Assembly: GCA_017590115.1 (NCBI GenBank)
Contig: JAGGNK010006448.1
Span: forward strand, 10,588,099 to 10,652,098
From: Montifringilla adamsi
Lineage: Eukaryota; Chordata; Aves; Passeriformes; Passeridae
DNA: 64,000 bases
Direction: 5' to 3'
Position numbers and translations under genes: made by a program. The notes under the pieces are model-generated. The model saw only the letters and a program-made list of their open reading frames with translations. It searched no databases and had not been told where the DNA came from. Below are positions 1 to 15,100 of this stretch, piece after piece (the first letter of the stretch is position 1; every line of letters begins with the position of its first letter).

Positions 1-326
1 CCCAGATGAGTTGAAATTTTTTTTTTCAATATGTTAAATTCAAAATATCTTTTATATTACAAATGCAATCTAGGATTGGGACTACCCTGTAAATTTTCTG
101 GATTGGTTCTTTGAGTAAGACAAGGTACCCTAAAGGCAGGTGTTAATCTTGCATTGCATGATGAATCCTGGAGCAGAGACCTCTAGAGCCAGGAGCAGCA
201 CGAATGTAGCTGCACCACACTCTGAGGCAATTAACCCTGGAAAGGAGAACTTCTTTCAAAGGAAGGCATAACATCAATCAGAGAAACACTGCTGGGTTTG
301 TTTGTTTTGTTGTCTCTTCTATATAT

Positions 327-357
<31 letters not shown>

Positions 358-3300
358 TTATATATCTGGGACAGTGATGACAGATAAGAAAATACTGCCT
401 AGAAATAAAGTCCATTAATAAATGAGATGTAGATGTGGGGAAGAGCAGTTGATTGAATTATTTATAATGCAGTTATAAAATTGCTGAGTTGCTGAGCTTT
501 CCAGAAACCCATCAATAACATGCATGACCATAGCAGCACTTAGTAGGAGTATAAATAAGCAGGATTTATATATTTATATATATATAGTATTGAAAGTTTT
601 TTAACTTAGGCAGACACTCCCTGTTAGTGTTTAATTACGCAGTTCCGCAAGAGCTGGAGTTGATTCCCCATTGTACTCTCTATATCATAACTCTGATAAA
701 AGGTTTGGAAAAGCTTTTTTTTTGTGTTTGCCTCTCTTGGTATTAGTAGGATTGATCTTTTCCTTGCTGTCATTGCATTTCAGACATTCAATGAGCAGCA
801 CTACAAGCAGGGAGAGAAAGAGGACAGTGTCAAAGACATGAATCATTACCTTCCTATGCCTATGGACAGACAAGCATCCTTCTGGTGAGCTGGAAGGTCT
901 AATTACACGGGAGTACAGTGAAAAATGTATTCCACTGAGGATACTAATCCTCTCTGGAAAAAACAATAAAATTTAAGAATTGTCCTTAACACTATCACAC
1001 AGGAAAAAAAAAAAATCTTATCATCTAAAACAAGTAGGATTCCCTATACTAGTATGTCCCTTCCCTCTCCAATCACAAGGTAACAATTGATACTTTTTTC
1101 AGTGGAAGTGGAGGGTTGACAAATCCAGATTGTGGAAGTGACGAGCAGATTTCAAAGAAATTCAGCAGAAAGCCTTCTATAACTCCTGTCAATGACCTAT
1201 AACTTTACTTTTTTAAGAATCTGTTTATGAAGCAATTTATTCATGTGAACATCTGCACAAACGTGTAATAGTGAATGTGTTATGCATAAAGAGCAAAATA
1301 GTACAAAAATTAAATAATGATAATACTTGACTCATCGATAAAAAAAATGAATTATGCAATATCTAGTAGAATTTTCAATTTTTAGTTTAGAATTCTCCAC
1401 TTTAATTGCTGAACATTTTTTTTCTAGATTTCTGGGTTCATCTCTGTCTGTGTGCTTTTCAGTCAATTACATATTTATATTTCTGTCTTAATAACATTTT
1501 CTATAATCTTTGTATCTTATTTTTCTTTCTCATAGTTCATCCCAAAAGGAAGTCTTTGCACTGCAGTTTAGTTTGGATGATCAGTTATTTCTCTTCTCTT
1601 GTTGTCCATTGGGGAGATGCTATTTATGCTAGAGATCATTTAGCCCCCTAACCAGATATAACACAAATCCAAGAGAGGTAGCAAAGTTTCATTCCCTTAA
1701 TGAAGGAACACAGAGGGGAATATGAGAATTCTTTCTTGTATTAATCCTAGCCTGTGTATGGTGCTCCTGGGGAGAGCTTCTAACTGGCCACCAATCCATC
1801 TATTAAGCCTCATATTTGATGATGTCAGTGCTGACTTATATGTGTCCAGTAAAGGTGTACCACCTGACAGATTGCTCTGGCTGGGAAAAAAAAAAAATAT
1901 CAAGCAAACAAACAAAAAAAATATTTTTTTAAATTTCATTATCTCCTTTGAATCAGCACTGGTATGATCAATGACTAGACCTAGGAGTTTAAAATAAAAT
2001 ATTTACAGTGCCTTTAAACTACTCAAAAATGTTTTAGAGTGACAATTAAAAAATAATATTTTTTTTCACCAGTTTGTCCTAACAAAGCATAAACCTATGT
2101 GAAGTAGTAAAGTGACTTAATCTACAAGCAGTATTGGGTTTACAAGATTAGTTGACAGTAAAGAATTTCTACTTATTTTTTTTGTCTTTCTTCTTCACTA
2201 TTAAAAATTGAAATGCATTTTGCTTAGAAGACAAATTTGATTCTGCAAATGTGGAGGGTCCTTTATTTTCTGGACACAGTCATTTATTCACTGGAAGCAG
2301 TTTTCCAGGTGGTCACTTTTTAATCCAAGAGTGCAAAAGTAAGTAAATATTTTATTAACTATTTATTTGTCTATTTCACCTACTATGTTTGTGGATATGA
2401 GGTAGAGAGTGTTGTTTGTTCAATCTTGAGATGACAGGGCTTTGCAGGAATTGTCTTGTTAGCCGCTAATACTCAATAGAGCAAAAGGCAACAAACCCAG
2501 TTGCAACACTGCAAATTTTACTTATACTTTAGAAAATTTTTTCCCATGATGGAGGTCAGCTCTAGAAAAGGTTTTCTTAGGAGACTATGGAATCTCTGTC
2601 CTTAGATATGTTCAAAAAAACTAAATATTTTAAAAATTATATCAATTGTGTAATAACAAGTCACCCTTAGTGACATAACACCTGTATCTTCAGTTCTCCA
2701 GGCCATATATTTAGGAGTTTGTTCTGCAAGATCGTTAGAGCAGCTGGATTTCAAAGTTATAATTTTATTAGTAGAAGTGAGCTAGCAGGCTTTGTTTAGA
2801 GGTTCTCAGGAAATTAAATAGTTCATTGATTGCTGCTCAGTGACTATCTTCAGGTCACTGTAAATAAACAAGCTGTACAGTGTGATTAAATCATACTTTT
2901 TATGCATTATTGCCTTTAAACTTTAAGTACTTAGTTTATAGAAAAGGGAGGGTTTGTAACTTGCCAGGAAAATCAGGAGTCACAGAGCATGCTGAGCACC
3001 TTTGCACACCAGTAGCAGACCTGTTGCAATACAAGGGAGTCGCCTTGTGAGATTTCTCTGGAGCCATCATGGCAATTCTAAGGAATTTCATAACTTTGTA
3101 TACAAAAGGAAGAGAGTGCCAGTGGCAACTCTGCTCTTCATGTGAAACTGAACTGAGTTTAAGAATTGAGATTATTTCTTTTTGTTTCTTTGACTATTGC
3201 CTATTTTAAAACTGTGCTCGAAGTCACCAAGAAGGGTTCAATTTGTTGGTTTTTTATGTAATGTCCATAATCCTTATCTCAATCTCCAAGACTCCACACC

Positions 3301-6300
3301 TCCTTGCACTGCTCAAGCCCTGATGTGAGCTGGTCCCAGTGTGTTTATGCTTGTCCTGTGCAGGTTGCACGGATTCTGCATCAGTACTGAGCACAGGGTG
3401 GGGCAGTGGCTGTAAAGAAGGCGTGCAAATCCTTCCTCTTCTTTCCCATGCTGTCTGTAAAATCCTGATGTAAGTGGCTCAAACAGAAAAACATGAGATG
3501 CTGCAGAGGTGCCTTGGGCTTTCCATTGACCAGACCTGATACAGGCATCTACACTGGAGACATCAGAAATGAGGAACAACAAACTGGCACTCAAGGGAAA
3601 TAAATAGATAAAAGTTTAATCAACCTAGAAGCAGCAAGCAAATATCACTGTGTCAAGCAGCCTGTTTTGCTCCATAAAGCAAACCAAAAACAGGTTGAAG
3701 GGAGAGGACAGAAGTAAAGAATGGAATTAAAACTATGAGAACAAACAGTAGAAAGTAATATATATCACAAGCTCCACAAAATAATAAAAAAAATAAAAAG
3801 TAAGCTAGAAGAGGACTCAGATTTATATTTTACAGTGCAAGGAAATATAAGCAGGCTGTAGAGCTGTTCTGTACAAAGCTCCACAGCTGTCTCATATATT
3901 TTAATCATACCTCATTTTGGAAAATATTATGTCTTATATCCAAATAAAACAAACATGTTTTTTTAATTAGCTACAATGACTTTAATTGAATGAGAACAGA
4001 AAGAACACAAGATGACTGCTGAAATGAATCCATCAAGTCAAATTTCACTGGTACATTGCCACCAGTGCACTTCAGTTGAAAGGAAGTCTGTAGCTACACA
4101 GGGGCTGCCCCTAATGACATGGTTTTCATCACCAGGGCAGAAAGCCCTGCAACAGTCACCACACTTCAGGCAGTTATGGAAGGGAAAGAAAGCCTCAAAA
4201 GAATTGGTACAAATTGTTATGTTCATGTAAAGCAGGCAGAAGCAAACGTGGCCTTTCAGCTGCACTTTGGTTGTGATCCTGGGAGACTGAGGTCCTGAGT
4301 GCCTGTGCCCTGAAGTGAAACTGTAAAAGGCCTCCTTGAACATTTAGTCCTTAAGTGTCCTTTCATTTCAGTGAGACTCCTTTTCTTGAAATGCTCTTTA
4401 TGCATTATACATTATCAGTACTATTTTTGTTTAGACACATCAGGAATCATCGCACAGTGATTAAAAATCATTATTCCATTAAGTTTTCTGCATAGCAAAA
4501 ATTAATGACTCCATGAATCATAATTAAAGCTTCCAGTTCTTTCAGCAAGCAGAAAACCAGACATTCAACAGACCTTCTTGTTATCTATTTTGGCTATTCT
4601 AATGCTTCATTTGTCATCTTGCTTTCATGCTAACTGAGATCTCCATGCTTTCCCTTCATGTTTGTTTCCCTTACGTGGCTGTGAAGATTTTTGAGCTGCA
4701 GAGTGCAACTGATGAAGGAAATTATGGCTGTATGGATAGACAAGGTACTTTGGGTATTTTTCTAGGCGTGAGAACAGGGTTTTTTTTGTGGTTTTGTTTT
4801 GTTGGGTTTTTTTATTATTATTATTTCATTTTATTTAATATTTAAATGTAAGGTTGGAAGATTTTTGAGATTTTTGCTGTATTTTGCCAGATATACAAGA
4901 GAACAGGCTGATTATTCATCTTACTCTTGTCCTGCTGTTTTCCCCAGCAGTCAGTGTTTTATCAAATACATTTGTCAGCAAGGTCATAGTTATATCTAAT
5001 GAAAGCATGTGCTACCACCACTTGTGTATGAGTAGGCAACCAGCAGCCTTAAAAGTATTCAAAGTTACTGATTTAAAATATTTGCAGGTATTCATAAATA
5101 TATATAAATTAATTAGAGGAAGGATCAAGCAAATATTAATCATAAATTTCATGAAAGTATTTTGAGAAAAATTAGCTCTGGTCCAATGCATGTAACATGC
5201 TTTGAAGTTGAGGGTGAAAAGCATGTATATTCAATTTTTAAAAAGAGCAAAGGGATATTTGTCTTTATCATACCAGCCTAAGGAGAAGCATAATAAATGC
5301 TAATCTGTATAATCACTTCATTTTCCACAAATCAGATATTCTTGAGAAACAAACTCTTGTAAATCATTGGCCCTCAGCTATAACCTGTGCAATGATCCTT
5401 TCCTCTTGAAATCTTTCCTCTCCACATACCTCTCTGTTTCCCTTCTGTATCTTCCACCATTTCCTGGTAGCCCTGTGAGCCCTGCTGCCTCAGCCTTCCT
5501 TGGGGGAGTCGCTGGTGAAAGTCAAGCTCTAGTAATGTAACACACAGCATGATGAAGGCCATGACCTGCACTTGCTTGTAAGTAATAGTGCTGTATTTCT
5601 GAAATAAGAGTAAAAACCCCAGTGCCTGGAACTAATGGACCTGCCCTGCTGAGGAGGCATCAGGCTGTTACCTGCTAAAGGTTAACTTGCAATTGATATT
5701 ATTGTGTTTTTCAGTTGCAGTGTAGAGTATGGTTTTGGGGTTTTTTTCTCAAATATTATTAATTACAACACACATGTATATATAATTAAAACTGTTATTA
5801 TGGAGTTTTTACACAAAATAATTAGCTATAATAAGATATTGGTGATACTGGCAAAGATGGGGTCTCTTTCTTGAAGTTTTTTTTCACTGTGAATGGCAGG
5901 AATCACTCATTTATCTCAATTACCACCTTCTTAGTGCATTTTTTCCTCGGTGCAGCAGATCAAGGCTAGCAGCATTACCCTCTGCTAATTATCTACTTCT
6001 TTCTCTTTTTCTTCTTCATATATAAGACATTTGTGAAGTTTTCTCAAACTAGCAACTGAAAGCCTTCTGTGAAGATACTTCCCTCTGCTGAAGAGGAGAA
6101 CCTCCCTCATATGCTCTGCTGCTACAAATCCTTTATCCACATTAATTGCAAAGAAGGAGACTCCTGAAGACCTGTGTTTTAAAGAGTGGTTTTTCTCACC
6201 ATTGTTTTAGTTGGTGGTGATGCAGGCTTTTTTCCTGCAGTGCTCTAAGATGTGAATACAAATTATCTGGTCTTTTTCACAGATTCCCATTGAATCCACA

Positions 6301-8221
6301 GTAACAAACTCACTTTGTCTAGTCAAGCAGGAATTTACAGACCTGTCTTTGTAGCAGCATAGTGAGGGCTGTCTGCATCCCGGGTAATGTACATGATTCT
6401 TCTGTGGTTGAGGAGTTTTACAGAGACATTCAATGCATCATCCATAAGTCTTAGCTCCTGAGTGGCAATGCACAAAGAAGGGTTTGATTCACTTACCACC
6501 TGACAATACTTTTTATTGACAAGCTAAACAAGTGTTGCCAACACAGAGAAGAGATCACTCCAGTGTCTCAGTGAAGGTACAATCTGGTCACAATAAAGTT
6601 TCCTGGGATGTCTGGATTTTTTCCCGTCTCCATTGGCATCTATTACCATTTTGGTGGAAACCTGACACGAGGTTCGGCCTCTTAATTCCCCTTCCTGTTC
6701 TTCTCAAAATTATTAACACTGTTCAGAGTGATGTTCAGTGAAAATCTAGTCTCAATATTTTCTATATACTTAAAAAGAGAAACCTAAATTTTGTCAGAGA
6801 TAAAACTCAATAATTTATTATGTCAGGTGTGGAAGTTAGTTGCTACCATAGTCAAATATCTTTTCTGTCATCTGGAGTTGACACTCAGAGATCTTTCTTC
6901 AGCAATAACTTGAATAAATATTATGAGCTGCCAGTTACAGTTTCTTTCCCTTCGGGACAAAAAATCTAGTAAAGAACTTACCATACGTATTGCTATAAGC
7001 TGCTATTCTGAAGGGAACAATATACTCTAAATTCTTTGGAAGATACAACAATGGCTCAAAATAAAAATTAATAGGAGGACAGTGAAAGATCCCCCATTCC
7101 CTGCCTTTTCTTCCTCCCCCAGTAAAACTGAACATTTTCTAAGTTTCATCACAGCAGCTTTCAGCAGAGATGATTTCTTGCCCAAAGGCACAGGAAGATT
7201 AACCAGCTATATCCAACTGCTCAACCAATAACTCATCAGAAAAGGAGTCTAAAGAGCATATTGTAAGCTTCACAAATGCAATCAGTTTATCAAGGTCAAA
7301 TAAGGACAAGAGCATCAAAAGATGTGATGCAGGATAAAAACTGAACAGATACTGATACTCTGCAATTAGAAACCAAATGAGGCTACCTGCTGAATTGCAG
7401 GGGTGAAATACCACATTCTGCAAAAATTCACTGTCAATAGAACATACACAGCCTGAAATCCCTGCTGATGAGGAGAAATTAACTTTGTAGTCAAAAAATT
7501 TATTGATGCTTTCCTTTTACAACTGTACAGTGGAATTGGAGAGATTAGGATGGAATTTGTAATGCATAAATGAAGAGCTTTTATGCACGTTTTTTATCAC
7601 ATCAGTGAAATGACAGTATGTCTCTGACAATGACCTCTGGTATAATCATCATTAGTGATGAAGCAAGATGGCATCTGCTGAGAGGCTGACACCTGACAGG
7701 TGAAATATATGTATTTTTTATGAAATTGAGGGCAACATTTTAATGGCAAAAATGCTGCATAGATAAAGTCAGAAAATTAAATTGCTGTACAATCTTGAAT
7801 GCATAAAACTGGGAAAGAAGTAACCTATTGTTCAGAAGATATGAGGCAAGAAGGAAGGGCAAGAGAGAAGAAAACCTAGAGACAAAAAAATGTGTCATGG
7901 CCAATGTGCCATTCAGCAACTGTAGAAAACAACAAACAGGCAAAGGAAAGTTTAAAATATTTCTGATCTTTACAAATCTTGTTTGTAAAAATCAACTGCT
8001 TTTTTTTGTTATCACTTTTTAATTTGTAATTCACAAGAACAGATGGCTTGGTGTGTCCTAAATAAAGATCCTCATCCTTAGATAATATTTTTGCTGTAGT
8101 GTTGATTGTCCCTTGGAATAGTTGCAAATGAACACGCAAGCTGTCAGTTTGCGGTGGTGCTGTGCTCATATATGTGATTCACTGGGACTTCAGGGTTCAA
8201 ACTGCACTTTACTTACCATTA

Positions 8222-8222
<1 letters not shown>
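1..8222. other. Unique AT-rich non-coding DNA
   Basis: No gene is recognised. Open frames stay near or below 100 codons, overlap on both strands and show no known protein motif. Two (TA)-rich runs are listed separately. Slightly GC-richer islands lie at about 3300-3600 and 4010-4340; they carry frames of 93 and 101 codons on the minus strand, but neither resembles a known protein or repeat. Many short A or T runs occur, as is usual for bird intergenic or intronic DNA. Confidence 0.7.
320..366. repeat. (TA)n microsatellite
   Basis: Alternating T and A over about 47 bases, interrupted by a few TTA units. Such tracts melt easily and change length by replication slippage. A second, shorter TA-rich run lies at 565-589. 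Confidence 0.9.

Positions 8223-8271
<49 letters not shown>
8223..8271 (+). repeat. Poly(A) tract, 49 bases
   Basis: An uninterrupted run of 49 A. It has no substitutions, so it is either young or kept uniform by slippage. The nearest AATAAA upstream (about 8060) is some 160 bases away, too far to make this an obvious tail of a retroposed transcript. No target-site duplication was recognised. Confidence 0.95.
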
Positions 8272-8273
<2 letters not shown>

Positions 8274-10624
8274 AATCATTCCCTGAGGATTTTTGCCTTT
8301 TTGAGCACATGGGTGTATTGTAGAAATGCACGAGAGAAGCTGACTCAACATTTGAGTCAACATTGTCTTTCTTCCAGCCAGCTGCCTGGGTGCATAACCA
8401 CCTGTATTCCCCAAAGCGTTTCATGATTTGGCAGAAAAACACAACTAAAGTCACCTTTACATGGTGTCATAAAGGTTTGTTCTCTGGAGATGTGCAACTG
8501 TGACACCACAGAGATTGCTGTGAGAGAAACTCCTCTTCAGTTAAAGCTTGGTTAAAGCTTATAGGGTTTTAGAAAGTAAAGATGAAGTAACTGCTCGCCA
8601 GGGCCTCTTACTGTTTCACATTAGAAATGTGTCATAATAGTGTGTATATGGATAAAAACCTACCATCTAAAGACTGGTTTAAAATAATGTAATTCCTTCT
8701 TACTAATCAATCTTGTAGGCCAGCCATCAATGAGTAGGCATACTCACTGTGAGTATAATCAGCACCTTTTTTGTCGCTTACCTACTGAGTTTCTTTAGTT
8801 TTCTGGAAGCACTGATAGTAACCCTGTGGTTTTCTGTTACAAGTTTGAGCTTTACAAGACGTTTTCAGTCTCTCAAAGAGCAACTTGCTTCATGAAGCTA
8901 TTCTTGAACAGTCCTCAGCCAGATTTGTGTGTGCATACATTGTGCATGCAGTACAGTGAGGCTGAGATTAGTCAGAGATTACTTTGGCAAGAGGTTTTTG
9001 AAATCAAAGGCACAGAAGGAAAGTATTTCCTTTCCACTATTATTTAGTTCAGATGCTCAATTTCCTTTCTCTGTCAGTAAAACCTAGGCGATTACAACAT
9101 TTTAGAAAATAGTGCTGTTTTCGTTTATATATCAGCTGCAGAAAATTTGATAGTTCTTCATTCAAAATGGAGTTCTTACAAATGCAAGATAAAATCATCT
9201 GAAATAGGTTGTTATTCTGTCATTGAAAGTGTATTTGTAGACACAGAAGACAAAATCTGAAATTTCATTTATATTGCTGAAAGAAAAAAATTACCTTAGG
9301 AGAACACTATGAAAAAGATCTGCATATGGAATTTAAAAGCCAAAAAATTGAGATTCTCTACATCTTTACCAAAAGGTACAGTCATAATGAGAAAGACATA
9401 CTGTAACAGCTGCATAGTTCAGTCAGAGGTTTGAAGATGTACGTCAGCTACATTTTTAAAACCTTCACACTTCAAAGTACTGGTACTCTGAAAATTTTCA
9501 TAGAAGTAAGATTGTTTCAAAAACTTGAAAACATAAACTGATATCAATGAGTAGTTACATCAGTGAAACTTAACACTGCTGTTAATTTTTTATATCTTTA
9601 TTCTCTTTCTGACTACACATGTTGATTTCTGGAAAAATACCAATGCAATGGTTTCTTGCTCACTGGATTCAAGTAATTGCAAGCATGCATGGCAACTGTA
9701 GCAATCTTAAGTAAATTATTTTTTGTTTAATTTAGTTTTGAAAATTCTAGATTTTCTAAGACAAGCAAAAAAAAAAGTTTAGTTGAATGAAGACCTGGTG
9801 CCATTAACAAAATAATAGGAATGTATTAGACCATAAAAACCAAAAATTTTGAACTAAACACATACTGGTTAGAAATATCCTAGCTTTAAAAAAGCTGCAA
9901 ATCTTTGAATGTCTTCTCATTGTCATGTGGACCACCCCTTCAGCAGAACTGTGAGAGGAACACTGAAGCTTAGCCCTTCATTTGCAACAGGGGCAACATT
10001 TGAGCATTTTTCTTTCTTTTAGTACAGGTTCAGATCAGGCAGAGATAAAAGCAAAACAGATATGACAGTTTCAGATAATAATAGAAGTTGATGTTTTGTG
10101 CAGCGGACCGATGCTGATACGATGGTACTCAGGTGTCAGACTTGTGCTGTGCTAGGAAAATCACTGCTTCGCTGTTAAAATCATTGCAGTTCTGTACAAA
10201 AACGGTATATAATAAAAAAATAATGTAGGAAACAGCCCCTTAAGTGCTCATAAAATTTGCAGGCACTGCAACAGCTACTGTTCAGTTTGCTGTGCACAGT
10301 AAGGGTGCTTTGGTGTCCGAAATGAATCAGTACAGGGCACCCGAAGCAGACCTGGATGAATTTTGCAGCAGCAGGTGGTCAGGTAGTTTTTAAAATAAAA
10401 TATAGTAATAGCTTAATGTAGATATTGTTACAAATTCTCTTTTATTGCTATCACTATTTTTGATAATGAAAGATATTTTTTCTCATGCACAATAGGTATT
10501 TTGTCCCTCTGCCCTATAGCCACTCCTTATATGAAGAGAAAGGCAGGTAAAAAATATTAGGAGAGGCAGACCAAGGGCATAAAAACAAAAAAATGTAGCT
10601 ATTGAAATCTGTGCTTAAGCTAGT

Positions 10625-10642
10625 AAAAAAAAAAAAAAAAAA
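10625..10642 (+). repeat. Poly(A) tract, 18 bases
   Basis: Simple homopolymer with no recognisable element upstream. Confidence 0.9.
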
Positions 10643-12125
10643 GCAAAAAACTTCTAATACTGGAAAAAATTCAGACTCCTTAGTCCACTTCCCAGAGACA
10701 TTATAGTCAAAGCCAGCTCATGGAATAACATGGAAGAGGAGAGAACAATAAACTAAAGCCAGATTTACACAGATCTTTGAGGCAGGACTTCTGCCTTAAT
10801 TTGTGCATATAATTGCTCTTTGTCTATGTTCCACTTCAAGTCAATTGAAGCTCCTTCCAGAGTGTGATTCATTGTCTCTTAAAATAGATCTGATAAATTA
10901 TCTAGAAAGAGAGCCTAAGGTAAGTTGCTCACAATTAGATGTCTAATTTTTGAGCAGCTGAATCTCACTTAATGCTGACAGTAAAGTAAGATCATAGAGT
11001 ACATGCATGGCAATTGCCTTGTTCTTTCCTGTAACCTCTATCCCACTGTAATGAAACAGCCCTCATGAGAATGATTTTTCCAAGCTGAATTATGCTATAA
11101 GGATTAGTTTTTACCTCCTATCTTTTCCTCACTCTTAGCACTTCTATCTCCTTCTTCTTGAAATCTTTTCGATCTCTGCTCCCAGGTCTATGTTCTTTTC
11201 TTATTCTTTGCTTCGTTATTTCTCTTCCACTGTACTAGTTTTAGCTGAAGGTCCTCTAGGGTCTGCAGAGTCTGTCCATTCCCTCCTTCCACTCTGCCAT
11301 ACCTCAGGGTAATCTCATCTAACAGCAATCCAATGTACCATTTCTTTTTCTACTGGGAAGGTGTGTAATTTGCTATCAATACCAATCCTGTTTCCTTCCA
11401 CTCAAGCTAAAACCTTGTTTTTCTGATACCTCCAGGTAAGAACATGATCTGTTCTAAAGTTTACCTGCATTACCTATCTCTGCAGCAGCATCTCTCCTTT
11501 TAGAAGGTGTTGTATGAACTACAGATATCAGTCTCTGTTTGCAATTTCTTCCAGACTACATCCAAATATTATAGACTAATTGTACATTATACCAAATAAA
11601 CCTCTTTTTTCTTGCATTGACATACTTTTACCCAGGCTCCCAGCATCATGTGTCATCCTTTTCTTAGTTCTGCTCAGCAGTCTTGCTAATGTTTTCAGAA
11701 TGCTGTAAGGATTGTTTTTCCTCTGTTTTTGAGGTTTTTAAATTTCTCTTTGTGTCTATCCATTGGATCTCCCTTTTTATGAAATGAAAATAAGCTTTCT
11801 CTTAACTTCATAGCTTATCCCTCTTCTCATAATTTCAAACAGACAACTGTCTCACAACCAGCCTCCATCATTGTTCTTGATCTTAATTCTTATTAGAAGC
11901 ATCCTAAAGCAAACCTCTTTCATCATTTTGCTGAAATTACATCCACAAAGAAACAGCAAAATTGTCATCATCTGTGCTATTCATGTGCTACATATTTCTA
12001 TTGTCTATTATTCTTCCCAATTTTAGTTTCTCTTCTTCTGAATAACAGCTTGTCTCCATTCTCCTATAATGCTCAATCTGTATAATTTCTTTAATTTCTT
12101 TTCTCCTGTTTTTTTTCTCCCAGTC

Positions 12126-12143
12126 TTTTTTTTTTTTTTTTTT
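12126..12143 (+). repeat. Poly(T) tract, 18 bases
   Basis: Homopolymer at the end of a pyrimidine-rich stretch. No flanking minus-strand retrocopy was recognised. Confidence 0.9.
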
Positions 12144-15100
12144 AATCAGAGTCTTGACTTATAATTAGAGTTCATGGTAGTAATATTAATTAAAAGAATG
12201 AAAAATAGGGAACAACTACAGGGTTTGGTGTAATATAAATTGATACACTGTTAACAAGGTGGGACTAGAAACTAGTTGTAGTTATTTTACATAAAAACTT
12301 AATTTTTTTTTACTTTTGATGGCCAAGGAATATTTAAATGATGTTGCAATATTGTAGTTTCATTTTTCTCAATGAAAAATTCTGTTGAAAAATTTTACTG
12401 TCAAGAAAAATAGAATAATGAGAAAAGGAGTGTATGCAGATTCATAACCTTGAAAATGAACATGGAGGGTTAAAAGTGATCATATGTTCCTTTCAACATG
12501 ACAAGTTTGTCCCAACCCTCATAGTTCCTGAAGTGGCAGTATCCACTCTGGCTGGCTGACAGTGGATTCAGAATATTATTCTATACAGCTCAGCTGTGTT
12601 GTGTTGTGTTGTATTTATTATAACTTGAATATTTTTTGTGTGCAGTGCTATATAGTGCAGCAAGAACTCCTCCAGTCAAAAAAAGAGTTATTTCTGAATT
12701 ACCATTCTTCAATAACAGAATTCAGCAACCATGCTTATTAAATCAAAACTTTGGAAAAGGAAGCATAAACCCAATAGTCCATATAGATGAGAAATATGTT
12801 TCTCAATATTTGAATTGCTCAGATGTGAAAATCAGTGCAAGCTGTACAATCACTCTTATAATGTGCTTATAAAGGGATTTTCATAACAATGCAATCTTAC
12901 CAGTTGCATGGTTTATTTCTTCAGGATAACAGTACTGACTAATTTCAAATTATTTGTATAGGGTGAAGATATAAATCAGAAAATCTTACATCCTGTGAAG
13001 CACAGAGAAGGGTTCCATAATTGAAGCTACTTCTACTTTACAGCAATGGGCTACTCCATCAAATTAGAGAGGGTTTTTTGCTCCCAAAATTTGGAAGGAA
13101 GCTGTGAAACTAATTTGAAGTTTTGGCACATAAACCTTTGAGAGTTAGATACTCTGATAGTAGTTTGATCATTTCTTGGAATGGACAAACTCTTTCTCTC
13201 TACATCTGATTTAAAAGCGTAATTTAACTTCCATTTTTGGGGTTTTTTTCCTACTTTTAAACAAGTAGATGTCTACCTACAAGATCTTTTTACTTTATTA
13301 TCATTTTGTTAGAATTCCTTTGTGCTCCTAATATTTTTTTTTCATCAGGCATTTTTAGTACTCATGAAAAGTCACTTTGAATTGGAGTCAAGTTGTTAAA
13401 CAACAGAATTCGGAGGGCCTTGGAAGCAGGAAAAACAAGCTAATTCATTTATTTCATAAACTGCCTATGAACAATAATTCTAGCATATTCAGACTGAAGG
13501 CAGGCAATTCTCCAAATCTAGGCAAAAAAGTGACTGATTTAGTCATGGTCTAAATTAAATTTTATAAAATATTTTAGGTCTTTTTTATATATACTACATT
13601 TATTCTGTATTCTTGTTTATGTAAACTCATATCTCACAATCAGAATAGTGCAATGTCTAATTTAGTATTTTAGAAAAAGAGATGTCATTTAAATAACTCT
13701 TGTCATTTCCCTACTGCACTGTTTGGTTAGTTAAATTCCCCGCTATAACCATTTTGCTTGCCCATCTAAAGATTTCTTTGCACTCACCCCTCTCTTAAAT
13801 CTGAGGATTCCTTAAGAAAAACAAAGCAGAACCAACCTCCCGAAAAAAGAAGAAAACAAACCAACCAAAAAGCAAACAAAAAACCCCAAACGAACATGCA
13901 AGAAAAACCCCACATGTGAGGCTACATTCTCTAGGAGGAAGATTGAGTTTAACATTCATGTGCAAAATTAAATTCTCATTGGTAGCGTATGCCCAGTGCA
14001 TGGCTCTAGATCACCATTTTCTAAGATATCAATACAAGTGCTTTATAGCAATTGCACTTGCTCAGCCACCTAAATGTTCACAATGAGCTAGCACCAAAAT
14101 GCAAAGGAGCAGCGGGTGTGAAAGGCTGTATTCCTGCAGACACCATATTCCAGTATTTCCCTCCTGACTTCCCTAGCTTCCCAGTTTCCCAGATGCAGCC
14201 TGGTCTGCCAGAGATACTCGTCCTGAGTAAAGTTCTTGTCAGTGAGCTGGGAAGATAGCTGAAGCCACAAGCCTTGTGGAACATCAATCCCTAGCCCTCT
14301 TTTACTTCAGCAGCCAGAGAGCTCAGGTCTCTGCCTTTCTGCTCTTGTGGCACAGCTGACCAGCTTTGCAGGAACAGGGAAGTATTTTCCGGGAGTGTCG
14401 TGGTGTAAGGTGGAAATGGGGATAGCAAATGAAGTGTGAAGAACTGCAGGGATAGCAGTTTTGCACTTTTGATGCATAAACAATTTAGGAGGCTTCCCAT
14501 ATACTTAGTGTTTTTCTACTGCTCTGGGCCTGTGAAACACCAGGAGTATGACCTGTCTTCTGACTGACAGGTTAGCTCATTGCAAACGTAACAAGCAAAT
14601 GTGTTGGGAGGACTATTCCAAGCAAATACAAAAATAGAGTACTTAACTTTGGGGTAGAATGATCACTTCAGAGAAGCTTCAGGTTTAATTACTTCCAATA
14701 CCCTGAAAGCAAGCGGGAAATCACAAAACATCGACTTTGGAATGTTCTGTGTGTTTAGTTTGCCTGAGTCTTATGCCTGTGGTTTTTAAAGATGCATGGA
14801 AATGTTAAACCACAAACCAGCAAAAGCAGTGAAAAAGCAATTCTGAGGAATGGATGTGTTCTGTCCTTTTCTTTCCCAAAGAGAGACATGTTTTAAATTA
14901 AGTGGTCCATACTTGAGTTCTGCAATTTGTACCATAATAGCTAACTATTGCTAGCAACACCAAATATTCAAGAACATTTCTCTGCTTTGTGGGCTGGGTT
15001 GGATAGTTTTAAGATGATTTTATTCATATTTATAGCCAGATGTTGTAGGGAAAAAAATTAAGCAACCAAGCCAAAAGAAAAAACACCCAGTTTTAATTCA

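Noticed and set aside
11425..11450. Possible U1 snRNA copy (minus-strand 'ttcttacctgg')
   Set aside because: Only the splice-site-pairing 5' words agree; the rest of U1 is absent.
12598..12614. (GTGTT)3 as a microsatellite
   Set aside because: Only three units; too short to annotate as an array.
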